Positions 7,537-16,009 of a stretch of DNA of 64,000 bases are shown here, piece after piece. Within the stretch, counting starts at the first letter, position 1, and the number at the start of each line of letters is the position of its first letter. The notes under the pieces are model-generated. The model was not told the origin of the DNA. It made no database searches and worked only from the letters and a program-made list of their open reading frames with translations. Made by a program: the position numbers and the translations under genes. Source of the stretch: Bacteroidota bacterium (GTDB lineage: Bacteria; Bacteroidota; Bacteroidia; B-17B0; Aurantibacillaceae); the NCBI GenBank assembly GCA_021323535.1, contig JAJONO010000020.1:1-64000 (forward strand), written 5' to 3'.

Positions 7537-9198
7537 TTAAGATTGTAATATCGGAAAGTATATCCGGAACGTTGCTCCTACTCCTGGCTCTCCCTCTGCA
7601 GTAATAAATCCATCGTGATTCTCTACAATTTTTTTACAGATGGCAAGGCCAATTCCTGTTCCTGAATATTCGGCTTTCCCATGCAGGCGGTGAAAGATTT
7701 CGAAAATTTTTTCGGCATACTCATTTTTAAAACCAATACCATTGTCTTTAACAGAAATTCTGTGAAAATCGTAGGTGTTGTCGGGTTTATTCAGCTCAGA
7801 AGCTTTAACAATTTCCGAACTTATTTCTACTATTGCCTGTTCACTTTGTTTCCTGTATTTGATCGAGTTGCCAATCACATTCTCAAACAATTGCTGTAGA
7901 AGAAAAGGAACCGCAAATAATTCGGGAAGATTTCCGGATTTAATTATTAACCGCTTATCTGAGATCATATCTTCATACGAATGGCTTATATGATCTATGA
8001 TTGTATTAAGATTCGTTTTTTGTTTTGAATCGATATTCGTTTGCGTGCGCGAAAAAGCCAGAAGATCCTGTATGAGTTTCTGCATGCGCATGGTCGACGA
8101 ATCTATTTTATCGAGATACATTTTTCCATCCTCTGAAAGGTTTTTATATTCCTTCTCCATTAAAATACTTGAGAAAGTCTTCACTTTTCTTAAAGGCTCC
8201 TGTAAATCGTGACTTGCCGCGTAGCTAAATGATGTGAGCTCTTCGTTGCTTCTTTTCAGCTCCTTGTTTTTCTGATCGAGCGAATGATTCAGGCGCGCCA
8301 GATCCTGAAGAATATAATGCCTGTCTGTTATATCCATGATAGTTCCTCTGAGTAAAAAAGGTTTTCCATCCTTTTTAATCAATTTGCCCCGCGACCAGAT
8401 TATCTTTTGTTTCCCATTAACAATGTAACGGTATTCGCAATCGTAATCTCCCTGATCATGTAATGCTTTGTCAATAGCGAGTGCCAGTTTAACTTTATCT
8501 TCGGGATGAACAAAGGTGAAAAAATCATCAAGATTCGTGGTTCTTTCCATTTCAAAAATTCTGTACATCTGCGGCGAATAATCCGAGTTTCCATTGCTGG
8601 TCAGATCCCATTCAAAACTTCCGATATTGGCGATCTCCTGAGCCTCTAATAATTTTTCCTTATGCTTTGTTAACTGGGCATTAACGTCGCTTAGTTTTTC
8701 CTGGCTGATACTAATGTACGTCTGAAAACCTTTCGACTGAGCGGCTAACGAATATTCTTCAATTTCCTTTACAAGCTCTATCGTGATTTTTACATCTGAA
8801 GTATAATCCGGAATAAATTCATAGAAGCCATTCTTCCTTAAATACGTGGAAAGCGTAAGATCGTCTACAACCAACTGGTCGCTTGTTATGTTAGGCAACT
8901 GATTAGTGACCCATTTCTGCATCGATCTTTCAATCTGATCATCCAGTTTATTGTTGATAGCGTAATTTAAAAATTCAGTATAACCCGGAACCGACATTTG
9001 AACAAGTTGCTCTTCGGTGTATTTACTGAGATCAAATAATTTAAGAAGAGGAACCTCTTTAGAAATAGCGAGACGAAGCTGAACCCTCACAAAATCTTCA
9101 AGTTTGTTTTTAAGGATATATTCTGCAAAAAGAGGAAGATGGATGAAATGTAGCTTCTCCCTTACAGGATCTGAATTTATCTTGCCGGAAGTTTCCAT
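7537..9198 (-). CDS. PAS-domain sensor histidine kinase
   Basis: A two-component sensor of 553 residues from ATG 9198; a TTG-initiated extension to 9249 is possible. Residues 1-170 are helical and look like an RsbR/globin-like or unknown sensory module. A PAS_3-type PAS domain covers about 190-295 (IGSFEWDL, FVHPEDK, GTIMDITDR), then a short coiled coil. HisKA follows with SYAASHDLQEPLRKV, the phosphoacceptor His near 330, and a HATPase_c domain with N box (ENVIGNSIKYR), G1 (VKDNGIGF), F box (IFEIFHRLHG) and G2 (GTGIGLAICKKIV). No transmembrane segment is seen, so it senses a cytosolic signal. No response regulator is adjacent (orphan kinase). Confidence 0.88.
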   Translation of the reverse strand: METSGKINSDPVREKLHFIHLPLFAEYILKNKLEDFVRVQLRLAISKEVPLLKLFDLSKYTEEQLVQMSVPGYTEFLNYAINNKLDDQIERSMQKWVTNQLPNITSDQLVVDDLTLSTYLRKNGFYEFIPDYTSDVKITIELVKEIEEYSLAAQSKGFQTYISISQEKLSDVNAQLTKHKEKLLEAQEIANIGSFEWDLTSNGNSDYSPQMYRIFEMERTTNLDDFFTFVHPEDKVKLALAIDKALHDQGDYDCEYRYIVNGKQKIIWSRGKLIKKDGKPFLLRGTIMDITDRHYILQDLARLNHSLDQKNKELKRSNEELTSFSYAASHDLQEPLRKVKTFSSILMEKEYKNLSEDGKMYLDKIDSSTMRMQKLIQDLLAFSRTQTNIDSKQKTNLNTIIDHISHSYEDMISDKRLIIKSGNLPELFAVPFLLQQLFENVIGNSIKYRKQSEQAIVEISSEIVKASELNKPDNTYDFHRISVKDNGIGFKNEYAEKIFEIFHRLHGKAEYSGTGIGLAICKKIVENHDGFITAEGEPGVGATFRIYFPILQS

Positions 9199-9268
9199 GG
9201 TTGCAGCTAAGATAATATTTTCCGGATAATTTAAAAATACGTGGGACAAATATTCCCCGTTGACGACC

Positions 9269-9622
9269 TTACTTATAATAATACTTTTTTAAAAGTGAAT
9301 TAACAATAGGAAACGTTATCAGCTTTTCCTTGAAAACAAGGATAACGGTCGCGATCAATCCATAAAAAAGAGCCACACATAAAAATCCGATCGAGTTCCT
9401 GCCCGTTATTTCCCCAATTACAAATCCGGCAGAAATACTCAAAAACAACAGAAGGAAAAAACCAAGAAAAGCAATTGCAATACCGACAATGAGGCCGGAA
9501 GCTACCGATCCGGCTTTATCAATCGCTTTCAGCTTAATAACATCAATACGATTGTCAATGTAATCTTCAACATCCTTTTTTATTTCTTCAACGTTTTCTT
9601 TCATTGATCCGTTTTCTTCCAT
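9269..9622 (-). CDS. Phage holin-family (Holin-X like) membrane protein
   Basis: From ATG 9622 the protein has 117 residues: an acidic amphipathic N-terminus (KENVEEIKKDVEDYIDNRID), then two membrane helices (SGLIVGIAIAFLGFFLLLFL and IGFLCVALFYGLIATVILVF) and a basic tail. This is the Phage_holin_3_6 (Actinobacterial Holin-X) layout, a family that in free-living bacteria is usually not phage-linked. The track-length ORF to 9721 is rejected because it crosses the divergent BrkB gene. The BrkB gene starts 61 bases away, and the two envelope proteins may share a control region. Confidence 0.7.
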   Translation of the reverse strand: MEENGSMKENVEEIKKDVEDYIDNRIDVIKLKAIDKAGSVASGLIVGIAIAFLGFFLLLFLSISAGFVIGEITGRNSIGFLCVALFYGLIATVILVFKEKLITFPIVNSLLKKYYYK

Positions 9623-9683
9623 GGCATACGATTTTAGTCTCTTAATAAAAAATATATGCCTGTAATACTTAACAGATCCCACT

Positions 9684-11063
9684 ATGAAACAAAAAATAAA
9701 AGACCTCGGAACTATTTTCAAGAAAACATTTCAAGGCTGGAACGCCGATGATCCTTTTCGTCAAAGTGCCGTTATAGCGTATTACGCTATTTTTTCATTA
9801 CCGGCCCTGCTTGTTCTGCTGGTTAACATAACAGGATTTTTCTTTGAGAAAGATGCTATCAGTGGTGAAATTTCACGCCAGATTGAAGGTGTGATGGGAC
9901 CAGAAACCGCGAATACGGTGGAACGCATTGTGGAAAAAGCAAGTGAAACAAAATCAGGGGTCCTTGCTGGGGCCATTGCCATAATTACTATTTTATTCGG
10001 AGCCACCGGGGTATTTATTCAGTTGCAGAAAACACTTAATCAGATTTGGGATGTAAAGGAAAAACCTGATCTCGGCTTTATGAAGCAGCTAAAAATGAGA
10101 TTGTTTTCTTTCGGACTAATTGTATCCATAGGGTTTTTATTACTGATATCACTTGCAGTGAGTACAGCGCTTGCCGCATTGAGTCATTATTTTGAAGGAA
10201 TTTTTCCTGAAGCCATTGCTTATTTATTTTATGCTCTTGAATTTGTGGTTTCATTATCCGTGATAAGTGTTCTCTTCGCGCTTATGTTTAAATTATTACC
10301 TGACGCAAAAATAAAATGGAGAAATGTGTGGATAGGTTCTGTGCTCACCGGTTTGCTTTTCATTGCAGGTAAATACGGATTGAGTCTTTATTTTGGAAAA
10401 GCGGAGCCCGCCTCTGTATACGGCGCTGCAGGTTCAGTTATCCTAATATTATTGTGGGTTTCTTATTCCTCCATGATTGTTTTTTTTGGAGCTGAATTTA
10501 CCAAACAATACGCGGTTCATTACGGAATGAAAATTTCACCGAATAAAGACGCTGTTAAAATGGAGGATGAAACAAATACGAACGAAAAAGATATTTCGGA
10601 GAAAGAACATAAAGAAGCAATATTAAAAGAAAATCATGTTACTTTTTATGAGAATGGAAATTCAAAACAAAAGGATCATGAACCTAAAAAACACGAGCCG
10701 GTGAAATACGAAAGCAACGGCGTGGGCAAACACAAAGAAAATCCTGTTGAGATGGAGATTCAGAAACGCACCGCCAGGAAAACAAAGATCAACAGCATTA
10801 AAGATCTGAAAGATGAAATTACCAGGAAAGAAATTCTCTTAAAGGTAAACGCCCAAGACATTAAAGACGATCTGAAACCTTCTCATCTTTTAAGCGGGCT
10901 GCTACCGCGACAGCTTCGTGTAAAACAATTCCGTTCAGGAAAATGGAACATGGACGAATACATGCGGGGTGTTGCGCGAAATTATATTTCGACCCATGAA
11001 ACCGAAAAAACCTTTCTTGATAAGATCAGGGATCTGCTTCACCTTAACAATGGAAAGGATTGA
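9684..11063 (+). CDS. YihY/BrkB family inner-membrane protein with long charged C-terminal extension
   Basis: The protein has 459 residues. Residues 1-275 carry the YihY/virulence factor BrkB domain: about six membrane segments, with AVIAYYAIFSLPALLVLLVN, LFGATGVFIQLQKTLNQIW, YGAAGSVILILLWVSYS and VFFGAEFTK. Members were once called RNase BN; their true role is unclear. Residues 280-380 are extremely rich in Lys and Glu and likely unstructured. Residues 385-459 form a second small basic module. The extension is unlike the second paralog in this window (21310-22632), whose tail is a winged-helix-like domain. The gene is divergent from the holin-like gene. Confidence 0.88.
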   Translation: MKQKIKDLGTIFKKTFQGWNADDPFRQSAVIAYYAIFSLPALLVLLVNITGFFFEKDAISGEISRQIEGVMGPETANTVERIVEKASETKSGVLAGAIAIITILFGATGVFIQLQKTLNQIWDVKEKPDLGFMKQLKMRLFSFGLIVSIGFLLLISLAVSTALAALSHYFEGIFPEAIAYLFYALEFVVSLSVISVLFALMFKLLPDAKIKWRNVWIGSVLTGLLFIAGKYGLSLYFGKAEPASVYGAAGSVILILLWVSYSSMIVFFGAEFTKQYAVHYGMKISPNKDAVKMEDETNTNEKDISEKEHKEAILKENHVTFYENGNSKQKDHEPKKHEPVKYESNGVGKHKENPVEMEIQKRTARKTKINSIKDLKDEITRKEILLKVNAQDIKDDLKPSHLLSGLLPRQLRVKQFRSGKWNMDEYMRGVARNYISTHETEKTFLDKIRDLLHLNNGKD

Positions 11064-11072
11064 TTGTTCTGG

Positions 11073-12443
11073 TTATTTCTTCCTTCTTGTAAAGTTTCCT
11101 TTTCCTTCGCTCTTTAACTGCTTATAATTTGAACGAAGTCTTACAAACCAGAAAATACGCTCCTCTTCATAAAAATCATTGATCTCGGTTTTAAATTGTT
11201 TGAAGTGATTATAGAATCCGAAGAACACCGACACTGATTTATCGCCATTCTTTTCTTCCGTTTTATGGTAGAATGGCAATACACTTTTCTCGCGGTGACC
11301 ATCCACTTTTACATTCGCAACTATCAGGTGAAGGAAACGATGCTCAAAATCTCCGTTCTCGTAACGCTTTGTGTAAAACGCCCTCCAGAGAAAACTGTTG
11401 GATGTGGAAACTCCCTCAATCCTGTCGAGCTTGTATAAATATGCGCTGAGAATAAACGTTTTTCTTTCCTTGCTTTTGAATGAATAAAACACAGGTTGTA
11501 TCGAAAACATTTTAGAAGTGTCTGTTTTTGCATACCACACAATCGGCGCAAATCTGAATTTTCTGGTATTACCATCCTTTAATCGCTCGCAGATGGGCCA
11601 CAGGAAAGATGTTTTTGAATAATCGGGACGCGATGTGTTTCTTAACAGGAAAAGTAAAGCTGAGAAATGTTTTTCGTCGCCGGTTCTCCTGTAATTAAAT
11701 ACAGGGAATAAGAACGCGTTCGTTTCCTGTTTTGAATGAAAACGTCCGAACAATGGCGTGATCATTAAATGCTGTTTATCGCTGTTAACTCCTTTTCCGA
11801 AAGAGAATAACGGGAAGAAGGTAAACGATTTATATGCCGTATCCCTTACTCTATAAATTAACGGGAAGAGAATATCTTTCTTCCTGTATTTGTTATGAAC
11901 GGAATAGAATAGCGGGAAGAAAAAACGCTTGGTGATGGTATCATCCCTTAAAAATTCTTTCCTGCTGACATAAAGAGGAAACAAGGTGGTGGCTGCCTGG
12001 GTTTTGTTCTTCACTTTCCAGAATAATGGCGTTACCATTAAATGCCCTGTTGAGTCGGCTCTTTTACCATAAGAGAATAATGGGAAGAAGGTAAAGCTCC
12101 TTCTTTCTTTGTTTTTTAAACTATACACAAGAGGAAAGAAGATATGATTGTTTTCTTCACTGCTTTTCTTTGCCCAGTATAGCGGAAAGAATACGCGTGT
12201 AGTAACAGTATCATAAAGACGATAATCTTTTTTGCTCCAGTAAAGCGGAAACAGCGTGGTTCTTATCCCATTTTCGTTTTTATTTCTCCAGAATAATGGC
12301 GTTACAACTAAATGACTTCTTCGTCCATCATTTGTTCCTCCGTAAGAAAACAGCGGGAAAAACGTGAACGAGTGTTTGAATTTATTTTTATGACCAAACG
12401 CGATCGGGAAGAGTACTGTATTAACGTTGTCTTTATTTTTCAC
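11073..12443 (-). pseudogene. C-terminal part of FPLYW-repeat protein, cut off by frameshift
   Basis: The 456 residues continue the repeat pattern of the gene at 12467-15775: HLVVTPLFW, TTLFPLYWSKK, FFPLYWAKKS, IFFPLVYS, SFTFFPLFSYG. Residues about 240-456 are a non-repetitive end, still strand-rich, finishing with a basic tail (NFTRRKK). There is no signal peptide. The only start-like codon near the 5' end is a GTG at 12443. Removing one 17-bp copy of the duplication at 12520-12553 joins this frame exactly to the upstream ORF, making a single 1561-residue protein. It therefore reads as the orphaned end of a broken gene, unless GTG initiation or frameshifting rescues it. Confidence 0.8.
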
Positions 12444-12466
12444 GCGCCAGAATAATGGCGTTACAA

Positions 12467-15400
12467 CTAAATGACTCCTGCTAGAATCTTTTCTTGCTCC
12501 ATAAGAAAATAAAGGGAAGAATGTGAACGAATGCCTAATGTGAACGAATGCCTTTCCTTGTTTTTGAAATTAAACACCAGTGGAAACAACACTGTAGAAC
12601 TTTTATGCTCCCAGGTATTGCTCGAATGCCAATATATCGGAAATAACACGGTTCGTTTCGAGGTGTCCTGATTATGTTTTGTGACCGTGTTCCAGAAAAG
12701 AGGGAACAATACATTTTTAGTTGTGGTTGGTGTTTTCACATGCCAGTAAAATGGGGTTACTGCATAATACTCTCTGTGTTTGTTTTTTCCATGAGAGAAT
12801 AACGGGAAAACAGTAAATAACTCACGTTTCGGATTTTTATAGCTGAACACGAGAGGAAATAGAACCGTGTTATGCTCATCCTTGCTTCGTTTTGTCCATA
12901 CAATCGGAAATATACCTTCTCTTCTTATTGTATCGTTTTTCAGGAATTCATCATGCCTCCAGTAAAGCGGGAAGAACATTCTTGTGCGTTTGTTTCCATT
13001 GCGTATCTGCCAGTACAATGGCGTAATTGCAAGATGTTCGAAGGTTGAATCTTTTGATTTGCCTTTTGAAAAGAAAGGGAAGAACGTAAAAGATTTGTAA
13101 AACATTCCATTCAGGTTATAGACAAGTGGTGTTATGATCTGATTATGGACCGTTTTATCCTTATAACTAAAGTATAATGGAATCAGGAGTTTCCAGGTGG
13201 ACGTGTCGCTCAACCGTTCCTGTTTGCTCCAGTAAAGAGGAAACAAAACTTCCCAGGTTTCCCAGTCTCGTTTTACTTTCCAATACAAAGGTGTTACCAT
13301 TAAAGTAGATTCTTTACCATCGGTTGTTGAGCTTTTTGAATACAATGGAAAAAATGTAAACGACTTTCTTTCTTTGTCGTTATAGGTCCATATCAGAGGG
13401 AAAATGGTCAATCTGCTTCTTGAACTATCTTTAAAGCTGTAAATAAGCGGGAAGAATATTTTATTTTCCTCATTTTTTCTTTTAAGTGTCCAGTAAAATG
13501 GAAACAAAGCTTCTCTCCTCACAGTATCACTGCTGTAAATATGTTTTGAATTCATGTAAAGAGGAAACAATACGTTGGTGGAGCCAAATTTGTTACTGAT
13601 TCTCCAGAAAAAAGGAGTTACAGCAAGATGAGCAAAAGTTGAATCTTTTCTTTGCCCCTTAGAGAACAGCGGAAAAACAGTTAAAGATTTGTATTCTTTA
13701 TTTTCCAGGCTCCATACAAAAGGAAAAAATACTTTATTGTCGTGATCTTTACTTCTCGAGGTCCAATAAAAAGGAAACAGGACTTCCCTGTGAATCGTAT
13801 CGTGTTTTTTATAGTGTGTAGTGCTCCAGTAAATCGGAAATAACACCGTTGATCTGCCATCGTTTCTTTTCACGTTCCAGAAAAACGGAGTAATGGCAAG
13901 ATGTCGCATACTGGAATCGGTTCTGTGGCCGAATGAGAACAAAGGAAAGAACGTGAACGACTGCCTGTATTTATCTTTGTGACTGAAAACAAAAGGGAAG
14001 ATCACCTGTTTATCATATCCTCTGCTTTGTCTCACCCAATAAATCGGAAATAATGTTTTTTTGACTATGGTATCGTTGGCCAGGTATTCTTTACTATCCC
14101 AATAGATTGGAAACAGAACATGACGTACTTCGTCTCTGGTCTTGGTTCTCCAGAACAAAGGTGTTACCATTAAATGACTGCGACTGGAATCGGCTTTATA
14201 TCCATAAGAGAAAATCGGGAAAATAGTGAGCGAGGTTCTGTAATCATCCTTGAACTGGTAAACGATCGGAAAGAAAACAGTATGATTTCTCGCGTTGCTT
14301 CTGTAGGTCCAGATGAGCGGAAATAACACATCTCTTCTCACTGTATCGGATTTATAGCGCTTTTCCTGGCTCCACCATAATGGAAACAGAACATTGGTTG
14401 TTGTATTTTTGTTTTTTACGTGCCAGAAGATGGGTGTTACAAAATGATTATGCGAAGAATCCCTGGATGTTCCATACGAAAATAACGGGAAAACTGTCAA
14501 TGAACTTCTGTAAAAATCCTTAAACCTGTAAATCAAGGGAAATAAAACAGCATGGCTTCTTTCGTTACTCCTGTAGGTCCATATCAAAGGAAATAAAATG
14601 TTTCTGCGGATGGTATCATGCAATAACCGTTTCTCTTTACTCCACCAAAGCGGAAACATTCCTCTCGACGTTGTATTTTCATCTTTCTTTTGCCAGTATA
14701 CCGGAGTTATAATGTGGCTTTTTGTGTTACTTCTCCGGGTCCATATTAAAGGAAATAAAATTTCATTATGGATTGTATCATGAATTAATCGTTTTTCATT
14801 GCTCCACCAAAGCGGAAACACTCCTCTCGAAGTTGTATTTTCATCTTTCTTTTGCCAGTAAACGGGGCTTATAAAACGGCTGTATCCTGAATTTTTTTCT
14901 TTTGTATACGTAAACAACGGGAAGAACGTGGTTGATTTCCTGTACTCGTTCTCAAAACTATACATTAACGGAAATAGTACTTTGTTATTTATGGTTCGGC
15001 TCTTTGTGCTCCAGTATAGAGGGAAAAACACATTTGTTTTAACTGTGTCGTTTTTGGTGTAAAGTGTTTTATTATAGAAGAGTGGAAAGAGCGTATTCGT
15101 TTTTTTCTCAGGTGTTTTGCGACGATCGTAAAGGAAAAGAACGTTCAGGTGTTTTTCATTGGCTCTTTTCTTTTGGTAATAGAATGGAAAGAACAGATTA
15201 GTGGTATCTTTTTTATTAGCGAAATGCCAGTAGGTAGGAAACACAACAAGCCTTTCGCGATGGAGGAGCTCGTCTTTCCTGTACCAGATAAAAAAGAAAA
15301 CATTGTTTTCAACTTTAACACCGCCCGGCGAACGACTATAACCAAACAACGAAATGTGCGGCGCCAGTTCCAGGAAATTCACCGATACTTCTTTGCCCTT

Positions 15401-15775
15401 TACACTATCGGCCAAAGGTTCTTTGCGAATGTGAAGCAATGAAGGATAATACGTGGAAAGTATGCGGCGGTCGATTCCCTTTGAACTGCTATCAGCAATA
15501 TAAAAAGGTAGAAACTGGAAATGTTTTGTGTTTAATTTATAGTTCTTTCTTTTTGAAAAAACGGGGTAAAGAATATCAAGCTCTCTTTTTTCTTCGCTTT
15601 TGTATTTTTTGAAAATTGGCCATAGGTTCACATTTCTACCACGTGTAATCCCCAGGTCGAACGACATGTTACTTTTTGTACTATCTTTTTGTGAGAAGAG
15701 CCGCGATGACAGACAAACAATTGCCGCTATAAGAAAATACTTAAAGCGTGGGGACACTCGTAATATGTTATTCAA
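12467..15775 (-). CDS. Secreted giant FPLYW-repeat protein (N-terminal 1102 aa, truncated by frameshift)
   Basis: A TTG at 15775 is the likely start; a signal peptide follows (FKYFLIAAIVCLSSRLFS). After about 190 unique residues comes a long run of a roughly 91-residue super-repeat. Each unit contains five short strands of type VTPLFW, LFPLYW, LFPLIW, LFPLIY and TFFPLFSYG, spaced by charged turns (KKD, DT-hRR, RS-x-x-x-x-H). I count about a dozen VTPxxW units over this ORF and its downstream partner. The alternating aromatic strands suggest a beta-solenoid or membrane beta structure. No named family is known to me. The final 20 residues are out-of-frame sequence caused by the duplication at 12520-12553. 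Confidence 0.85.
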   Translation of the reverse strand: MNNILRVSPRFKYFLIAAIVCLSSRLFSQKDSTKSNMSFDLGITRGRNVNLWPIFKKYKSEEKRELDILYPVFSKRKNYKLNTKHFQFLPFYIADSSSKGIDRRILSTYYPSLLHIRKEPLADSVKGKEVSVNFLELAPHISLFGYSRSPGGVKVENNVFFFIWYRKDELLHRERLVVFPTYWHFANKKDTTNLFFPFYYQKKRANEKHLNVLFLYDRRKTPEKKTNTLFPLFYNKTLYTKNDTVKTNVFFPLYWSTKSRTINNKVLFPLMYSFENEYRKSTTFFPLFTYTKEKNSGYSRFISPVYWQKKDENTTSRGVFPLWWSNEKRLIHDTIHNEILFPLIWTRRSNTKSHIITPVYWQKKDENTTSRGMFPLWWSKEKRLLHDTIRRNILFPLIWTYRSNERSHAVLFPLIYRFKDFYRSSLTVFPLFSYGTSRDSSHNHFVTPIFWHVKNKNTTTNVLFPLWWSQEKRYKSDTVRRDVLFPLIWTYRSNARNHTVFFPIVYQFKDDYRTSLTIFPIFSYGYKADSSRSHLMVTPLFWRTKTRDEVRHVLFPIYWDSKEYLANDTIVKKTLFPIYWVRQSRGYDKQVIFPFVFSHKDKYRQSFTFFPLFSFGHRTDSSMRHLAITPFFWNVKRNDGRSTVLFPIYWSTTHYKKHDTIHREVLFPFYWTSRSKDHDNKVFFPFVWSLENKEYKSLTVFPLFSKGQRKDSTFAHLAVTPFFWRISNKFGSTNVLFPLYMNSKHIYSSDTVRREALFPFYWTLKRKNEENKIFFPLIYSFKDSSRSRLTIFPLIWTYNDKERKSFTFFPLYSKSSTTDGKESTLMVTPLYWKVKRDWETWEVLFPLYWSKQERLSDTSTWKLLIPLYFSYKDKTVHNQIITPLVYNLNGMFYKSFTFFPFFSKGKSKDSTFEHLAITPLYWQIRNGNKRTRMFFPLYWRHDEFLKNDTIRREGIFPIVWTKRSKDEHNTVLFPLVFSYKNPKRELFTVFPLFSHGKNKHREYYAVTPFYWHVKTPTTTKNVLFPLFWNTVTKHNQDTSKRTVLFPIYWHSSNTWEHKSSTVLFPLVFNFKNKERHSFTLGIRSHSSLYFLMEQEKILAGVI
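12520..12553 (-). repeat. Exact 17-bp tandem duplication causing frameshift
   Basis: aatgtgaacgaatgcct occurs at 12520-12536 and again at 12537-12553 with no mismatch. On the coding strand one copy reads in frame as RHSFT followed by FFPLFSYGARKDSSRSHLV, the expected repeat sequence. With two copies the frame shifts and stops at 12467. 4703 bases between the two outer gene ends minus 17 equals 4686, divisible by three. Confidence 0.9.
14641..14864 (-). repeat. Recent 162-bp internal duplication in FPLYW gene
   Basis: Bases 14641-14702 and 14803-14864 are nearly identical, offset by 162 bases (54 codons). Both encode ITPVYWQKKDENTTSRG followed by FPLWWS-x-EKRL-x-HDTI. The rest of the repeat array is much more diverged, so this is a young in-frame expansion. 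Confidence 0.75.
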
Positions 15776-15925
15776 CCTAGCGATGAATCATCTTTTTAAT
15801 CTTCCCCTCTGGCTTTCTTCTGCATAAGTACTACCGAAAATGATCAAAAACTAATAGAAAACGTTGATTTTAACAGAAATTGGTCAAAGCGAAACGTATG
15901 AAGTGTAAAAGAAAGTTAAAGGAGA

Positions 15926-16008
15926 GTTGAAGGCTGAAAGTTGAAGGTTGAAAGCCTTCATACTGGAATAACAAAACTAAGTCTTTCAACTTTAACGTTC
16001 AACTTTAA
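15926..16008. repeat. Intergenic palindrome of AAGTTGAA words
   Basis: Left arm 15926-15954 (gagttgaaggctgaaag followed by ttgaaggttgaaag) and right arm 15983-16008 (ctttcaactttaacgttcaa) are imperfect inverted copies made of the word AAGTTGAA. The structure lies immediately after the stop of the ABC exporter gene at 16010, and the 234-bp gap up to 15775 holds nothing else that I recognise. Confidence 0.6.
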
Positions 16009-16009
16009 A

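Noticed and set aside
9269-9622. Prophage signature suggested by a holin-family protein
   Set aside because: No lysis, tail, capsid or integrase gene nearby; this family is common in non-phage settings.
12443-12443. Independent gene start at the GTG of the C-terminal FPLYW fragment
   Set aside because: No signal peptide; the sequence joins the upstream ORF perfectly when one 17-bp copy is removed.
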